A stretch of DNA of 64,000 nt, taken from the NCBI RefSeq assembly GCF_022788695.1, contig NZ_CP085154.1, forward strand, positions 186,001 through 250,000, read 5' to 3'. The translations under genes and the position numbers were made by a program. Positions 36,121-45,416 of this stretch are shown here, one piece after another. The notes beneath the pieces were generated by a model. It was given only the letters and a program-made list of their open reading frames with translations, searched no databases and had not been told where the DNA came from. This DNA is from Pseudosulfitobacter sp. DSM 107133 (lineage in GTDB: Bacteria; Pseudomonadota; Alphaproteobacteria; Rhodobacterales; Rhodobacteraceae). Each line of letters starts with the position of its first letter. The first letter of the stretch is position 1.

Positions 36121-36990
36121 ATGTCTGGCGCATATGATGATCGTGACGGCAAGATCTGGATGGATGGTAAACTGGTCGACTGGCGCGACGCAAACGTTCA
36201 TATTCTGACACACGCTCTGCACTATGCCTCGTCGGTATTTGAAGGCGAACGCTGCTATGACGGCAAGGTGTTCAAAAGCCGGGAACATTCGCAACGCCTG
36301 CTGAAGTCGGGCGAGTTGATGGACATGGAGATTCCCTATTCCGTCGACGAGATCGAAGCCGCCAAACGCGCGACACTGGATGCCAACGGTCTGACCAATG
36401 CCTACCTGCGGGTTGTGGCGTTCCGCGGTGCGGGCGAGGACATGGGCGTTGCCGCATCGCGCAACCCTGTCCGCATGGCTGTGACCTGCTGGGAGTGGGG
36501 CAACTATTACGGTGACGCCAAGATGAAAGGCGCCAAGCTGGACATCGCCAAGTGGAAGCGCCCCAGCCCCGAGACCATCCCCGTCGCAGCCAAGGCTGCG
36601 GGTCTGTATATGATCTGCACCATGTCCAAACATGCGGCCGAAGCCAAAGGATGCTCGGACGCGATGTTCCTGGATTACCGTGGCTATGTGGCGGAAGCGA
36701 CCGGCGCCAATATCTTCTTTGTCAAAGACGGTGAAGTGCATACGCCGCTGCCGGATTCGATCCTGAACGGTCTGACCCGTCAGACGGTGATCGGCATGTT
36801 GAAAGACCGCCAGATCAAGGTACACGAGCGCCACATCATGCCCGAAGAGCTGGAAGGGTTCGAACAATGTTTTCTGACCGGATCGGCGGCGGAAGTGACG
36901 CCGGTGGGCCAGATCGGTGATTTCAATTTCGAGGTCGGGGCGCTGACGCGCGAGATCGCGGAAGGTTATGAAAAGCTGGTGCGCGCCTAA
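36121..36990 (+). CDS. ilvE: Branched-chain amino acid aminotransferase
   Basis: The 289-residue fold-IV PLP enzyme carries out the last step of leucine, isoleucine and valine synthesis. THALHYASSVFEGERCY is the N-terminal signature. The PLP lysine is Lys158 in VAAKAAGLY, and YVAEATGANIFFVKDG and LTGSAAEVTPV follow. Length is typical. It is followed by a GC-rich intergenic repeat and then a strong terminator, so it is probably monocistronic. Confidence 0.96.
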   Translation: MSGAYDDRDGKIWMDGKLVDWRDANVHILTHALHYASSVFEGERCYDGKVFKSREHSQRLLKSGELMDMEIPYSVDEIEAAKRATLDANGLTNAYLRVVAFRGAGEDMGVAASRNPVRMAVTCWEWGNYYGDAKMKGAKLDIAKWKRPSPETIPVAAKAAGLYMICTMSKHAAEAKGCSDAMFLDYRGYVAEATGANIFFVKDGEVHTPLPDSILNGLTRQTVIGMLKDRQIKVHERHIMPEELEGFEQCFLTGSAAEVTPVGQIGDFNFEVGALTREIAEGYEKLVRA

Positions 36991-37058
36991 GGGTCGGAGG
37001 GGGCTCTGCCCCCGGCGCTTTCGCGCCTCCCCCGGAGTTTATCGGGCAAGATGAAGAG
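36991..37058 (+). repeat. GC-rich double-hairpin intergenic repeat, copy 3
   Basis: GGGGGC-TCT-GCCCCC and GGCGC-TTTC-GCGCC palindromes are followed by CCCCGGAGTTTATCGGGC and AAGATGAAGA. This copy lies behind ilvE and is not followed by a plus-strand gene, unlike copies at 3212 and 27220. Confidence 0.7.
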
Positions 37059-37097
37059 ACGGGCGCGCGCCATAGGTTTGGCCGCGCCCGTTTTTTT
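37059..37097 (+). terminator. Intrinsic terminator of ilvE
   Basis: ACGGGCGCG (37059-37067) pairs with CGCGCCCGT (37083-37091) and is followed by a run of seven T. It closes the ilvE transcript directly after the intergenic repeat. Confidence 0.85.
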
Positions 37098-37113
37098 GGT
37101 TTGGTACGTTGGT

Positions 37114-38070
37114 TCAGTACAGGGCGACGGGGTTGATCATCGCCTGTACGGTGCCGCGAATGCGGGCCTGGCCCAGCACGAACATGAATTCGTTCACGCC
37201 GTCATCCAGGATCGGGCCGGTATTCATCGTTTCAAGGATGTAGATACCGTTTTGTTGCAGGAAAATGACGTGCCCGTAAAAGGTGCCGTCGCCTTCGACG
37301 GCGGGCACGGCTTCAAGCCCCCATGTGTCGGCGCCCACAGCCATCGGGTCGAGCGAGGCGACATATTCGGCGCCTTCGTTGGTCAGGCCGGGTTCGCCGG
37401 ACACCCATGCGGTGGGGTCCTGGGTGAATTTGCCCTGTGTCCAGCCGGTGTGGAACAGGATGATGTCGCCGGGGTTCATGGTGACGTTTTGCGCCTCCAT
37501 CGCGGCTTTGATGTCTTCGGAGCCAAAGCCCTGACCCGCGTCCATCACATCGGTGCCAAAGTGTTTGGCCATGTCGACGATCACCGCGCGCCCGACCAGT
37601 GGCGGCACGTCATGGGTGCCAAGTTTGGCGAGGCCCGTGATCACGCTGATGTCTTTTTCATCCAGACAGTTATAGTACAGCCCGTTTTCACCCAGGTGGC
37701 CAAGGCCGTCGAGTTGCGAGCCGATGCCGATCCATGTGTACAGGATGTCATCGTTATAGTTGCCGGGATAGCCGAAGGCCTCAAGCTTGACGCCGCCCTG
37801 TTGGTTCGGCTGCACCACTTGCAGGCTGAGCGAGCGGGGCGGAAAGGCAGGGGTTTTGGCGTCGATGGTGATGCCAAGCGGCATGGATTTGCCCTGTTTG
37901 ATCAGCTTGGCAGCTGCCAGCGTGCGTTCGGTACTGACGTGGTTGGCGGCACCGATGGTGTCATCGGCGCCCCATTTCGACGATATGCAGGCGGAATGTG
38001 CATCAGCCAACGCTGTTGTGGCCGTCAGCGCAAGCGCTGTTACGGCGGCGAAAGTGGTTTTGAAAGTCAT
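37114..38070 (-). CDS. Exported cyclase-family protein (kynurenine formamidase fold)
   Basis: The start at 38070 follows GGGAGGA by seven bases. The 318-residue product has a signal peptide ending near ALADAHS, so it is periplasmic. The cyclase (KynB-like) fold shows a metal-site segment IGSQLDGLGHLG. This differs from the classic HxGTHxDxPxH, with glutamine at one histidine position, as in many long cyclase proteins. GDIILFHTGWTQGK and a C-terminal EFMFVLGQARI follow. Such proteins hydrolyse amides or lactones; the substrate is unknown. It stands alone between terminators and cobO. Confidence 0.8.
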   Translation of the reverse strand: MTFKTTFAAVTALALTATTALADAHSACISSKWGADDTIGAANHVSTERTLAAAKLIKQGKSMPLGITIDAKTPAFPPRSLSLQVVQPNQQGGVKLEAFGYPGNYNDDILYTWIGIGSQLDGLGHLGENGLYYNCLDEKDISVITGLAKLGTHDVPPLVGRAVIVDMAKHFGTDVMDAGQGFGSEDIKAAMEAQNVTMNPGDIILFHTGWTQGKFTQDPTAWVSGEPGLTNEGAEYVASLDPMAVGADTWGLEAVPAVEGDGTFYGHVIFLQQNGIYILETMNTGPILDDGVNEFMFVLGQARIRGTVQAMINPVALY

Positions 38071-38157
38071 TTATAGTTCCTCCCTGATGCGCCACGAGAA
38101 TCGCGTGACGCAGGGGAAGACTACCACAGGTTGAGGAGGTCGGCGCGTGACGCGGCG

Positions 38158-38751
38158 TCAGTAGTCGACGCCGCGCTGTGCCTTAATGCCCGCCTGGAAG
38201 GGGTGTTTGACCTCGGTCATTTCCGTCACAAGGTCGGCGTAGTCCATCAATTCCGGCTTGGCGTCGCGCCCTGTCAGGATCACGCTGGTACGTTCGTTGC
38301 GCGCCTTCAGCCCGTCGATGACCGCCGCGATGTCCAGATAATCATAGCGCAAGGCGATGTTGATTTCGTCCAGCAGGATCAGGTCATAGTCGCCCGACTG
38401 CATCATCTCGCAGGCCTTTGCATAGGCGGCAGTGGCGGCGGCAATGTCTCGGTCGCGGTCCTGTGTGTCCCAGGTAAAGCCTTCGCCCATCGTGTGCCAT
38501 GTGACTTCGGGCAGGTTCTTGAAAAAGCGGCGCTCGCCGGTGATCCATTTGCCTTTGATGAACTGAACGACGCCAACTTTCTGGCCCCACCCCAAAGCAC
38601 GAAGTGCAACGCCGAAGGCGGAAGACGACTTGCCCTTGCCATCGCCCGTATGGACCAGAATCAGACCGCGGCCCGGGTCTTCGGTCTGGGCGATCTTTTC
38701 GCGCTGCTTGGCTTGCAGGTCCTGCATCTTGGATTTGTGGTCTTCTGTCAT
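38158..38751 (-). CDS. cobO: Cob(I)yrinic acid a,c-diamide adenosyltransferase
   Basis: The 197-residue protein has the P-loop HTGDGKGKSSSAFG, the KGKWITGERRFF segment, and the LILLDEINIALRYDYLD Walker B-like motif. It attaches the adenosyl group to corrinoids in coenzyme B12 synthesis or salvage. Its ATG lies four bases after the stop of the EamA transporter gene, whose last codons carry its ribosome site (AAAGG). No other cobalamin gene is in the window. Confidence 0.95.
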   Translation of the reverse strand: MTEDHKSKMQDLQAKQREKIAQTEDPGRGLILVHTGDGKGKSSSAFGVALRALGWGQKVGVVQFIKGKWITGERRFFKNLPEVTWHTMGEGFTWDTQDRDRDIAAATAAYAKACEMMQSGDYDLILLDEINIALRYDYLDIAAVIDGLKARNERTSVILTGRDAKPELMDYADLVTEMTEVKHPFQAGIKAQRGVDY

Positions 38752-38754
38752 GTC

Positions 38755-39696
38755 TTAACCTTTTGGATCGGTCACGGCGCGGACACGGCCACGTTCGAGA
38801 CCCAGTTGACGTTCTCGCCAGATGATCAGCACGCCGCCGGCCACCACCAGCGTTGCACCGGCCACCGTGGACCATGTCGGGATTTCGCTGAACACCACAA
38901 AACCGATTGCGGTGGCAAAGATCAATGAGGCGTAGTCGAACGGGGCCAGCATCGAGGCTGCCCCGAAGCGGAACGCGCTGGTCATCAGGATTTGCGCGAT
39001 GCCGCCGATCACGCCCGCGCCGACCAGCAGCACAGTGTTTTCAGGCGACGGCATGACCCAGCCAAAGGGCAGGGTCAGCAGGGACAGCACCGTGGCGGTC
39101 ACTGAGAAGTAGAACACAATGGCGGCGGTGTGTTCGGTCTGCACAAGGCGGCGGATGTGGATCTGAACCAGCCCGCGCACCAGCGATGCGCCCAGAATGG
39201 CAAGCACACCCATCGTAGCGGCCGTGCTCATGTTGCCCGCGCCCAATGTCAGGTTGGGCCAGATAACGATCAAGACGCCGATCAGCCCAAGCCCCACGGC
39301 GGTCATGCGGATAGCGCGCACCTTTTCGCCCAGCAGAAACACCGCAAAAATCACGGTGAACATAGGCGTGGCATAGCCGATGGCGGTGACCTCGGGCAGC
39401 GGCAGCAGGCCAAGGCCCATAAAGGTCAGCGTCATTGCGGCGGTGCCGAACAGCCCGCGCCACACATGGCCCATCGGGTTTTTGGTCGACAGCCCGTGGC
39501 GCAGCTCTTTGGTTTGCCAGAGCCAGATCAGAATGACAGGAATACAAAAGAATGAGCGAAAGAAAACGGCCTCGCCCGAGGGCACTTCGGCCACGGCCAC
39601 CTTGATCATGGCGGACATGACCATAAACAAAAACACTGCCACCAGCTTGAGCGTGACAGCTGTGCCGGGACGATTTTCGATCAGGGGCAAAGGCAT
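38755..39696 (-). CDS. EamA-family (DMT superfamily) transporter
   Basis: Using the ATG at 39696 gives 313 residues; a GTG at 39705 would add three. Ten hydrophobic helices form two EamA repeats (KLVAVFLFMVMSAMIKVAVAE, and later AFRFGAASMLAPFDYASLIFA). The short basic C-terminus is cytoplasmic. The gene is coupled to cobO. A link between the transporter and cobalamin is possible but unproven, as such pairs can be accidental. A perfect inverted repeat overlaps the start region. Confidence 0.85.
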   Translation of the reverse strand: MPLPLIENRPGTAVTLKLVAVFLFMVMSAMIKVAVAEVPSGEAVFFRSFFCIPVILIWLWQTKELRHGLSTKNPMGHVWRGLFGTAAMTLTFMGLGLLPLPEVTAIGYATPMFTVIFAVFLLGEKVRAIRMTAVGLGLIGVLIVIWPNLTLGAGNMSTAATMGVLAILGASLVRGLVQIHIRRLVQTEHTAAIVFYFSVTATVLSLLTLPFGWVMPSPENTVLLVGAGVIGGIAQILMTSAFRFGAASMLAPFDYASLIFATAIGFVVFSEIPTWSTVAGATLVVAGGVLIIWRERQLGLERGRVRAVTDPKG

Positions 39697-39704
39697 GCCC
39701 GACA

Positions 39705-39725
39705 CTTGATCGTTCAGCGATCAAG
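39705..39725. promoter_or_regulatory. Perfect inverted repeat at the start of the transporter-cobO operon
   Basis: CTTGATCG-TTCAG-CGATCAAG has two perfect eight-base arms and a five-base spacer. It lies 9-29 bases upstream of the ATG at 39696, so it could be an operator or an RNA hairpin that masks translation initiation. No T run follows in either direction. Confidence 0.5.
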
Positions 39726-39734
39726 TTGCAAGCG

Positions 39735-40112
39735 TCAGTTTAGTTTTGCGACCGCCAATGCAGAGTTGTCAGAGGGGTTCCATATCCAGACCTCGTTATA
39801 GTCCGAGACATTGTACGACTGGCCCGCTGGATAATCCTGCGATCCTTCGGTGGCTTGCAGTGCGCCCATGTCTGTTTCGACCGCGACAACGCCGTTTGAC
39901 CCCAAGCCTACATGTGCGTTTTCTGCGCCTTGAAGTTTGAAGTTTCGCATCAGGGAAATGCCTGCATCGGTCACAACCACATCGCCGCTGGCAGAGGCGC
40001 CGTTGTGTCCATGAAACGTGCCTTCACGCCCAAGCGTATCTTGCGCAAAGGCAGGAAGCGCAGGCAGCAGCGCACCGAGAACAAGAGCGTTGAATATCAT
40101 GCGACGGGTCAT
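39735..40112 (-). CDS. DM13-domain periplasmic protein
   Basis: The ATG at 40112 has AAGGA six bases upstream and gives 125 residues. A signal peptide ends near ALPAFAQD. The mature part is a single DM13-type beta domain (GTFHGHNGASASGDVVVTD, LMRNFKLQGAENAHVGLG, then DYNEVWIWNPSDNSALAVAKL). DM13 domains are proposed to take part in electron transfer or redox chemistry, but this is not established here. The cysteine usual in many DM13 proteins is missing. The gene is between the transporter and aroC. Confidence 0.7.
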   Translation of the reverse strand: MTRRMIFNALVLGALLPALPAFAQDTLGREGTFHGHNGASASGDVVVTDAGISLMRNFKLQGAENAHVGLGSNGVVAVETDMGALQATEGSQDYPAGQSYNVSDYNEVWIWNPSDNSALAVAKLN

Positions 40113-40204
40113 AATGCATCCTTTCGACACAGCATGCCCTGTAATCTAGGGCGCGACGGGGTATTTCCCACAGACCTCTGCTAAATCGTGCCTATTGTGA
40201 CATT

Positions 40205-41320
40205 TCAGCCGATGCGCCCGCGGTTTTCGCCGATCTGCCCGCCAACCTGACCGCGATGCAGCAGCATGTGGTCCAGAAGAACGCAGGCCATCATCGCCTC
40301 GCCCACGGGCACGGCGCGGATGCCGACGCAGGGGTCGTGGCGGCCCTTGGTGATAATCTCGGTTTCCGCACCCGTCTTGGTGATGGTCTTGCGGGTTTTC
40401 AGGATCGACGAGGTTGGTTTGACGGCAAAACGCACGACAATGTCCTGTCCGGTGCTGATACCGCCCAGAATACCGCCCGCGTGGTTGCTGGAGTATGACG
40501 GCTTGCCGTCGTTGCCCATGAAAATCTCGTCGGCGTTCAATTCGCCGGTCAGCATCGCGGCGGACATGCCTTCGCCGATCTCGACACCTTTGACCGCGTT
40601 GATCGACATCATGGCGGCAGCAAGGTCGGTGTCCAGCTTGCCGTAGACAGGAGCGCCAAGGCCGGCGGGCACACCGCGCGCCACCACTTCGATGATCGCG
40701 CCGACGCTGCTGCCGGATTTGCGCAGGTCGTCAAGGTAGTCGGCCCAATCAGCGGCGGTCTGGGCATCGGGAGACCAGAACGGGTTTTGTTCGATCTGGT
40801 CCCAGTCGAAGCGGGTGCGGTCGATCTCGTGGGCGCCCATACGGGTCATGTAGCCGGTGATCTGCACGTCTGGGGCAATCGCGCGGATCGCCTCGCGCGC
40901 CAGACCGCCCGCCGCCACGCGTGACGCGGTTTCGCGGGCCGAGGACCGGCCGCCACCGCGATAGTCGCGGATACCGTATTTCTGCCAATAGGTGATGTCG
41001 GCGTGACCGGGCCGGAACTTGTCCATGATGTCGCCGTAGTCCTTGGAGCGCTGGTCTGTGTTTTCGATCATCAGTTGCACGGGTGTGCCTGTGGTCTGGC
41101 CTTCGAACACGCCCGACAGGATGCGGACCTCGTCGGCCTCGCGGCGCTGGGTGGTGTATTTGTTCTGACCCGGTTTGCGGCGGTCCAGCCAGTGTTGGAT
41201 CATCGCCTCGGTCACGGGCACGCCCGGAGGGCAGCCGTCGACCGTCGCACCCAAGGCGGGTCCGTGGCTTTCACCCCATGTGGTGACGCGGAAGAGGTGG
41301 CCAAAGCTGTTGATCGACAT
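40205..41320 (-). CDS. aroC: Chorismate synthase
   Basis: The start at 41320 follows AAAGGAG by six bases and gives 371 residues. AroC makes chorismate from EPSP with reduced FMN. Conserved motifs are [47 protein letters not shown] and [17 protein letters not shown]. The last part contains the [17 protein letters not shown] signature. Nothing unusual is seen. It is divergent from mvaA. Confidence 0.97.
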   Translation of the reverse strand: MSINSFGHLFRVTTWGESHGPALGATVDGCPPGVPVTEAMIQHWLDRRKPGQNKYTTQRREADEVRILSGVFEGQTTGTPVQLMIENTDQRSKDYGDIMDKFRPGHADITYWQKYGIRDYRGGGRSSARETASRVAAGGLAREAIRAIAPDVQITGYMTRMGAHEIDRTRFDWDQIEQNPFWSPDAQTAADWADYLDDLRKSGSSVGAIIEVVARGVPAGLGAPVYGKLDTDLAAAMMSINAVKGVEIGEGMSAAMLTGELNADEIFMGNDGKPSYSSNHAGGILGGISTGQDIVVRFAVKPTSSILKTRKTITKTGAETEIITKGRHDPCVGIRAVPVGEAMMACVLLDHMLLHRGQVGGQIGENRGRIG

Positions 41321-41429
41321 CGCGGTCTCCTTTGGCCCAAGGCCATAACGGCACAGGCCCATCGGCTCAAGAGTGATTGACCGGTGCGGTTCAGCCTGTA
41401 CCGTCCTGAAACGGCATCAGGAGGACACA

Positions 41430-42719
41430 ATGACAAAACCCACACCTGTGAATGCCCGCATTGCGGGGCTGCGTGATCTTGAACCCGCAGCGCGGCTGGA
41501 CGCGGTCTGTGCGGCGGCGGGGCTGGATCAGAGCGACCGCGCGTTGCTGGCGGGCGAGGGGGCGTTGCCGTTGGCCACGGCCAACGGGATGATCGAGAAC
41601 GTGGTGGGCAAGTTCGAGATGCCGATGGGCGTGGCGACCAACTTTTGCGTCAACGGCAAGGATTACCTGATCCCGATGGTGGTCGAGGAGCCTTCTGTGG
41701 TGGCGGCGGCGTCCTATATGGCGCGGATTGCGCGGGCCGGGGGCGGCTTTCATGCCTCGGCGGATGATCCGGTGATGCGCGCGCAGGTGCAGGTGCTGGG
41801 CGTTAGCGATCCTGCGGCGGCGCGGCTGCGGATACTGGAACACCGCGGCGCGTTGATGGCGCTGGCCAATTCAAGGGACAAGGTGCTGACCGGTCTGGGT
41901 GGCGGCTGCAAGGACATCGAGGTGCATGTGTTTGACGACACGCCGGTGGGGCCGATGGTGGTGCTGCATCTGATTGTGGACGTGCGCGATGCGATGGGGG
42001 CGAACACGGTCAACACGATGGCCGAACTGCTGGCCCCAAAGGTCGAGGCGATCGCGGGCGGCACCGTGCGGCTGCGCATCCTTTCCAATCTGGCCGATCT
42101 GCGGCTGGTGCGGGCGCGTGTGGATCTGGAGGCGGCGGCGCTGGATACCGATACTTTGAACGGCACGGATGTGGCGCAGGGCATCGTCGAGGCCTGCGCC
42201 TTGGCGGTGATTGACCCGTATCGCGCGGCGACGCACAACAAGGGGATCATGAACGGCATTGATCCGGTGGTGATCGCCACCGGCAACGACTGGCGCGCGG
42301 TCGAGGCGGGGGCACATGCCTTTGCCGCGCGCTGCGGACGCTATACCGCGCTGACGCGGTGGGAGCGCACCGCCAGCGGTGGGCTGAGTGGGAGTATCGA
42401 ACTGCCGATGGCGCTGGGCCTTGTGGGTGGGGCGACCCGCACTCACCCGGCGGCGCAGGCGGCGTTGCGGTTGCTGCGCGTCGAGACGGCAACCGAACTG
42501 GCGCAGGTGGTTGCCGCCGTGGGCCTGGCGCAGAACATGGCGGCGCTGCGCGCCCTGGCAACCGAGGGCATCCAGCGTGGCCACATGGCGCTGCACGCGC
42601 GCAACATCGCGATCACCGCAGGCGCGACAGGTGCCGACATTGACCGTGTCGCCCGTGCCATCGTTGCAGCAGATGACATTACGGTGGACCACGCGCGCAG
42701 CATTCTGGACGAAACCTGA
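41430..42719 (+). CDS. mvaA: Hydroxymethylglutaryl-CoA reductase, degradative (class II)
   Basis: The start at 41430 follows AGGAGG and gives 429 residues. The sequence resembles the catabolic NAD-dependent enzyme of Pseudomonas mevalonii throughout: [29 protein letters not shown] with the catalytic glutamate, [24 protein letters not shown] with the lysine, GNDWRAVE with the aspartate, and [11 protein letters not shown] with the histidine. Class II enzymes oxidise mevalonate to HMG-CoA. Since dxs is also present, mevalonate is probably a nutrient here. No HMG-CoA lyase or mevalonate transporter is adjacent. Convergent or linked regulators are not seen. Confidence 0.93.
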   Translation: MTKPTPVNARIAGLRDLEPAARLDAVCAAAGLDQSDRALLAGEGALPLATANGMIENVVGKFEMPMGVATNFCVNGKDYLIPMVVEEPSVVAAASYMARIARAGGGFHASADDPVMRAQVQVLGVSDPAAARLRILEHRGALMALANSRDKVLTGLGGGCKDIEVHVFDDTPVGPMVVLHLIVDVRDAMGANTVNTMAELLAPKVEAIAGGTVRLRILSNLADLRLVRARVDLEAAALDTDTLNGTDVAQGIVEACALAVIDPYRAATHNKGIMNGIDPVVIATGNDWRAVEAGAHAFAARCGRYTALTRWERTASGGLSGSIELPMALGLVGGATRTHPAAQAALRLLRVETATELAQVVAAVGLAQNMAALRALATEGIQRGHMALHARNIAITAGATGADIDRVARAIVAADDITVDHARSILDET

Positions 42720-42761
42720 ATACGGCTTGCCTCGGCAGCCCACACACCCTAGCTATTGCAA

Positions 42762-42844
42762 CACCTCGGGGGGCCTAATGGCTGAGATGCGAATGATCGC
42801 GGACCCGTTGAACCTGAACCGGTTAACACCGGCGGAGGGAAGGT
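42762..42844 (+). ncRNA. TPP riboswitch (THI element)
   Basis: The leader upstream of thiB has the TPP aptamer core: CGGGGGGCC, then GGCTGAGATG, GACCCGTTGAACCTGA, and CCGGTTAACACCGGCGGAGGGA. It starts 43 bases after mvaA and ends about 50 bases before thiB. It should switch off thiamine transporter synthesis when thiamine diphosphate is plentiful. A likely action site is the GGAGGA ribosome sequence of thiB. Confidence 0.95.
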
Positions 42845-42894
42845 CTGGACATCTCTCCACGCTTTGCCCTTTCGCCAGCAAATTGGAGGATGCC

Positions 42895-43881
42895 ATGAAG
42901 CCGATCCATCTTGCAGCGGGAGTTCTTGCAGCAACCGTTGCCACCACAGCGCAGGCCGAAACGCCTGTTCTGACCGTATATACCTATGACAGCTTTGTAT
43001 CCGACTGGGGCCCCGGTCCGGTGATCGAGAAAGCCTTTGAAGAGGTGTGCGACTGCGATTTGCAGTTCGTGGGCACGGGCGACGGGGCCGCGCTGTTGGC
43101 GCGGGTGAAGCTGGAGGGCGCGCGCTCGGACGCTGATGTCGTGCTGGGGCTCGACACCAACCTGACCGCTGCCGCCACCGCCACGGGCCTGTTCGCGCCG
43201 CATTCGGTCGATGTGGCCTATGACGTGCCGATGGAATGGAGCGACCCGAATTTCGTGCCTTTTGACTGGGGCTATTTTGCCTTTGTCTACAACGACGGCA
43301 TCACGCCGCCCAAGAATTTCCGCGAACTGGCGGACAGCGATTTGAAGATCGTCATTCAGGACCCGCGGTCGTCCACACCCGGTCTGGGCCTGCTGATGTG
43401 GGTCAAGGCGGCTTATGGCGACGAGGCGCCTGCGATCTGGGCCGATCTGGCGGACAACATCGTGACAGTGACCAAAGGCTGGTCCGAATCCTATGGTCTG
43501 TTCCTTGAGGGCGAGGCCGATATGGCGTTGTCCTATACCACTTCGCCCGCCTATCACCTGATTGCCGAAGAGGACGCCACCAAAAAGGCAGCTCCCTTCT
43601 CGGAAGGACATTATTTGCAGGTCGAAGTCGCTGGCAAACTGGCAGCAAGCGACCAGCCCGAGCTTGCGGACAAGTTTCTGGATTTCATGGTGACGGATGC
43701 GTTCCAGTCGGCCATTCCCACGACCAACTGGATGTATCCCGCCGTAACGCCCAAGGACGGTCTGCCCGAAGGGTTCGAAACACTGATCACCCCCGAAACG
43801 GCGCTGCTGGTGCCGTCGGAGGATGCGCCCGCACTGCGGGATGAAGCGTTGCAGGAATGGCTGCAAGCCCTGTCCAAATAA
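42895..43881 (+). CDS. thiB: Thiamine ABC transporter substrate-binding protein
   Basis: The start at 42895 is preceded by GGAGGA. The 328-residue product has a signal peptide cleaved near TTAQAETP. The mature protein shows VYTYDSFVSDWGPGPVIEKAF and VLGLDTN, then PFDWGYFAFVYND and an AMP/phosphate-site segment SYTTSPAYHLIAEED, all typical of ThiB/TbpA. It captures thiamine and its phosphates in the periplasm for ThiPQ. The operon is under the TPP riboswitch. Its 3' end overlaps thiP by 25 bases. Confidence 0.96.
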   Translation: MKPIHLAAGVLAATVATTAQAETPVLTVYTYDSFVSDWGPGPVIEKAFEEVCDCDLQFVGTGDGAALLARVKLEGARSDADVVLGLDTNLTAAATATGLFAPHSVDVAYDVPMEWSDPNFVPFDWGYFAFVYNDGITPPKNFRELADSDLKIVIQDPRSSTPGLGLLMWVKAAYGDEAPAIWADLADNIVTVTKGWSESYGLFLEGEADMALSYTTSPAYHLIAEEDATKKAAPFSEGHYLQVEVAGKLAASDQPELADKFLDFMVTDAFQSAIPTTNWMYPAVTPKDGLPEGFETLITPETALLVPSEDAPALRDEALQEWLQALSK

Positions 43882-45416
43882 GCCGCTTAGGCGGTATTGG
43901 CGCTGCGACATTGGTCGTGGCGCTGATCGCTGCCGCGCTGGGCGCGGTGGCGTGGCGGGCCGAGGGGGGATATTCCCTTGGGCCTGCCGATTGGGCTGCG
44001 GTACGCTTTACCCTGTGGCAGGCGTTTCTGTCTGCGTTGATATCGGTCGCGCTGGCGGTGCCGGTGGCGCGTGCACTGGCGCGGCGGCGGTTTGCGGGGC
44101 GCAGCGCGCTGATTGCCCTGTTGGGTGCGCCGTTTATCCTGCCGGTGATTGTCGCGGTGCTGGGGATTCTGGCGGTCTTTGGTCGTGGCGGCTGGGTGAA
44201 CCAGCTGCTGGGGTACTGGGGGTTCGTACCGCTGTCGATCTACGGGTTGGGCGGCGTGCTGCTGGCCCATGTGTTTTTCAATCTGCCGCTGGCGACGCGG
44301 CTGATCCTGCAAGGTTGGCAAGGCATTCCGGCGGAACGCTTCCGGCTGGCCGCGCAGTTGGGCCTGACGCCGCGCATGGTGTTTCGCGTGCTGGAATGGC
44401 CCGTACTGTTGCGCGTGGTGCCGGGCGCGCTGGCTTTGATATTCGTGATTTGTCTGGCGAGTTTCGCCGTGGCGCTGACGCTGGGCGGGGGGCCAAGGGC
44501 GACCACGATCGAGCTGGCAATCTATCAGGCGTTTCTGTTCGATTTCGATCTTGGCCGTGCGGCGATGTTGTCGCTGATGCAGCTTGGTATGGCGGGCGCT
44601 GCGGCGGTGTTGGCGCTGTGGCTGGTGCCGCAGGTGTCGCTGACGGGGGGTATGGGCCGGATGGTGCGGCGTTGGGATGCACCGACGGGCGTGCTGCGCT
44701 GGGTCGATGCCGCGCTGATCGCTCTGGCGGCGGCGTTCCTGCTGGTGCCGCTGCTGTCGGTCGTGCTGTCCGGTTTGCCGGGGATCACGGCATTGCCCGC
44801 GAATGTGTTTCGCGCGGCGTGGTCGTCGGTCTGGGTGTCCTGCGTCAGTGTCTGTGTGCTGCTGGCGCTGGCCCTGCCGATGGCGGGCTGGATCGGCACT
44901 AGCCGTCGCGGCGGGGTCGAAGCGGCGGGGCTGTTGGGGTTTGCCGCGTCGCCACTGATGATCGGGACGGGGTGGTTTATCCTGATCTATCCCTTTGCCC
45001 CACCGTCGGCGCTGGCCTTGCCAGTCACGGCCTTGGTCAACGCGCTGATGGCGCTGCCTTTTGCTCTAAGGATTCTGGTGCCGGGGGTGCGTGACGTTGT
45101 GGCGGCCCAAGGGCGGCTGAGCGCGGCGCTGGGCCTGCGCGGCTGGCGGCTGTGGCTGTGGGTGATCCTGCCGGGGGTGCGCCCGCAAGTGGGCTTTGCC
45201 GCCGGGCTGGCGGCGGCGCTGTCGATGGGCGATCTGGGTGTGATCGCCCTGTTTGCCGATCAGGACCATGCGACGCTGCCCTTGCAGATGTACCGTCTGA
45301 TGGGGGCCTATCAGATGCAGGCGGCGGCGGGTGCAGCGCTGTTATTGATAATCCTCGCCTTCGGGGCGTTCTGGATCTGTGATGCTTGGGGGCGACGTGG
45401 TGCTATATCTGAATGA
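43857..45416 (+). CDS. thiP: Thiamine ABC transporter permease
   Basis: The 519-residue membrane protein has two fused permease units with about twelve helices. An EAA-type loop occurs in each half (PAERFRLAAQLGLTPRMVF, and AAQGRLSAALGLRGWRLW). The ATG at 43857 lies inside thiB, with AGGA directly adjoining it, an unusually tight spacing, so coupling to thiB translation is likely. No better start exists in frame. It overlaps thiQ by 35 bases. Confidence 0.93.
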   Translation: MAASPVQISRLGGIGAATLVVALIAAALGAVAWRAEGGYSLGPADWAAVRFTLWQAFLSALISVALAVPVARALARRRFAGRSALIALLGAPFILPVIVAVLGILAVFGRGGWVNQLLGYWGFVPLSIYGLGGVLLAHVFFNLPLATRLILQGWQGIPAERFRLAAQLGLTPRMVFRVLEWPVLLRVVPGALALIFVICLASFAVALTLGGGPRATTIELAIYQAFLFDFDLGRAAMLSLMQLGMAGAAAVLALWLVPQVSLTGGMGRMVRRWDAPTGVLRWVDAALIALAAAFLLVPLLSVVLSGLPGITALPANVFRAAWSSVWVSCVSVCVLLALALPMAGWIGTSRRGGVEAAGLLGFAASPLMIGTGWFILIYPFAPPSALALPVTALVNALMALPFALRILVPGVRDVVAAQGRLSAALGLRGWRLWLWVILPGVRPQVGFAAGLAAALSMGDLGVIALFADQDHATLPLQMYRLMGAYQMQAAAGAALLLIILAFGAFWICDAWGRRGAISE

